Of a stretch of DNA of 5,771 nt, positions 4,763 through 5,771 are shown piece after piece. Location: positions 1 to 5,771 of the forward strand of contig QMOC01000196.1 in the NCBI GenBank assembly GCA_003648085.1. The letters are read 5' to 3'. How positions within the stretch are numbered: position 1 is the first letter of the stretch; every line of letters begins with the position of its first letter. Below the pieces are notes generated by a model, which saw nothing but the letters and a program-made list of their open reading frames with translations, was not told where the DNA came from and searched no databases. The stretch comes from Chloroflexota bacterium (lineage in GTDB: Bacteria > Chloroflexota > Anaerolineae > B4-G1). A program made the translations under genes and the position numbers.

Positions 4763-5771
4763 CTATGCCCCGGAATCTGTCGCCAGTTCCACGTATTCCT
4801 GCCTTACCAACTCCCCTTCCTGCACCTGGAGCAACTCCAGCAGTTCGCCGATCAACTCCGCCTTCCGCTCCGCATCCTGCCTCGACCAGGTGCGGCTCTT
4901 GATCTCCAGGAAAACCCCCGCTAGTTCCGGCTTCATCAGCCGGTCTAGATTGACCGCAAAATCCGTCCCGCCATAGCGCACGTGGTAGCGCTGTCGCTCC
5001 TTGTGTACCTCGATTTCGGCCACCGGCTTGAAGTACTCTCGGTAGAAACGCAGGCTCCGTGTCGCCGGTGCGTCGAAGCGGGAGCGCGAGAGCAGCACCG
5101 ACCTGGCGTACTCCCGCTCCTTCGTCTCGCCGGTCAGCGTCAGCCGGTAGAGGACGTCCTGCACTTGACTATCCTCATCAAGCAACTCGTCCTCTCGATA
5201 GCGGAGGCGACTGTGGTAAGGATCATCGAACAGGAAGTAAGTATCGTACTGGCGGCGTAGCGACGGCTTGATGACCAGAATCTCCGGCCTGTCCAGCAGA
5301 TCCTCAACCGGCGTCGCGTCGGCCAAATGTACCTTCACCTGAACCTCGAACGTCTTCTCCTGGGCCACCTGGCCGATGGCCAGCAATTTGCTGAGCACGC
5401 TTTCTTCGCGCTGGATGAGGAAGAGGTCAATTTTGCGTGCTATGTTGGCCGCCTCGGCTGCCAACACTTGCTCATCCAGTGTGAGCAACCTTCGCTCGCG
5501 CATCAGCCACCGCCCCTGGCACATCACGTCCCGCACATCGCTGCCTTTGGCGGCATAAACCAGTTGGGCATACAGCGCCTCCCGATCGCGCGTGAATTTG
5601 GGCGCATTATGGATACTGCGTAGGTCCACCACGGCAATGTCGGCCCGTTTGCCCGGCTCCAGCGAGCCGACGAACTCATCTACGTGCAGTGCCCGTGCCC
5701 CACCGATGGTCGCCATCGCCAGCGCCTGCCGTGCCGGCAGGGCCGTTGGGTCGGAGGTCGCGCCCTTGGCC
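4763..5771 (-). CDS. Amidohydrolase C-terminal part fused to a CYTH-like domain (5' end beyond window)
   Basis: The minus-strand frame is open to the window edge. It includes 18 codons (ending LPARQAL) upstream of the Met at 5716-5714, so that Met is internal and the true start is outside. Counting from this Met, residues 1-112 match the C-terminal end of ATZ/TRZ-type amidohydrolases such as MTA/SAH deaminases: MATIGGARAL, GSLEPGKRADIAVVDL, then LYAQLVYAAKGSDVRDVMCQGRW and LLTLDE. Those enzymes normally end about here. The frame instead continues about 200 residues with CYTH-like features: FEVQVK (123-128, a variant of ExExK), YDTYFL (157-162), RLRYRE (170-175), YRLTLTGETKE (190-200), VAEIEVHKERQRY (232-244), NLDRL (256-260) and FLEIKS (269-274). 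The metal ligands of the amidohydrolase are outside the window. A deaminase or hydrolase joined to a phosphate- or nucleotide-binding module is inference. The gene converges on the plus-strand run. Confidence 0.82.
   Translation of the reverse strand, partial: AKGATSDPTALPARQALAMATIGGARALHVDEFVGSLEPGKRADIAVVDLRSIHNAPKFTRDREALYAQLVYAAKGSDVRDVMCQGRWLMRERRLLTLDEQVLAAEAANIARKIDLFLIQREESVLSKLLAIGQVAQEKTFEVQVKVHLADATPVEDLLDRPEILVIKPSLRRQYDTYFLFDDPYHSRLRYREDELLDEDSQVQDVLYRLTLTGETKEREYARSVLLSRSRFDAPATRSLRFYREYFKPVAEIEVHKERQRYHVRYGGTDFAVNLDRLMKPELAGVFLEIKSRTWSRQDAERKAELIGELLELLQVQEGELVRQEYVELATDSGA

Overview
The window looks like a chromosomal stretch of a GC-rich, free-living bacterium. Chloroflexota (Anaerolineae or Caldilineae type) is the best guess. 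The pointers are a lipoprotein whose lipobox is followed by a long Thr/Ser/Pro linker, another Pro/Thr-rich tail, PA14 sequence, and intergenic repeats built from GCAGAT/GCGGAT motifs. This assignment is inference from style, not from a marker gene.

Layout. Positions 1-4246 hold a plus-strand run of four genes: the 3' end of an unrecognised gene (1-342), a five-helix membrane protein with an external Ig-like domain (361-1311), a second five-helix membrane protein with an external domain carrying beta-propeller-like motifs (1745-2782), and, three bases later, a lipoprotein with TolB/WD40-like motifs and a separate C-terminal domain (2786-4246). All three complete products should be at or outside the cytoplasmic membrane. 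Together they look like a cell-envelope gene set of unknown job. The second membrane protein contains an internal duplication of its helix pairs.

The 433-base gap between the two membrane-protein genes (1312-1744) is filled with repeats: a 117-bp unit present twice in exact tandem with one mismatch, then a copy of a second, imperfectly palindromic element, then a half-copy relic of the first. The second element recurs at 4296-4425. There it lies directly behind a strong ribosome binding site and ATG, and directly ahead of a start-less remnant of a PA14-domain protein (4437-4652). A fifth gene of the run therefore seems to have been destroyed at this point.

From 4763 to the window end a convergent minus-strand gene encodes the C-terminal part of an ATZ/TRZ-type amidohydrolase (MTA/SAH deaminase-like). 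It continues without a break into a CYTH-like (class IV adenylate cyclase / triphosphatase fold) domain. This unusual fusion and the element-associated gene wreck at 4271-4652 are the two points most worth following up. No RNA gene, CRISPR array, transposase gene or convincing terminator was seen.
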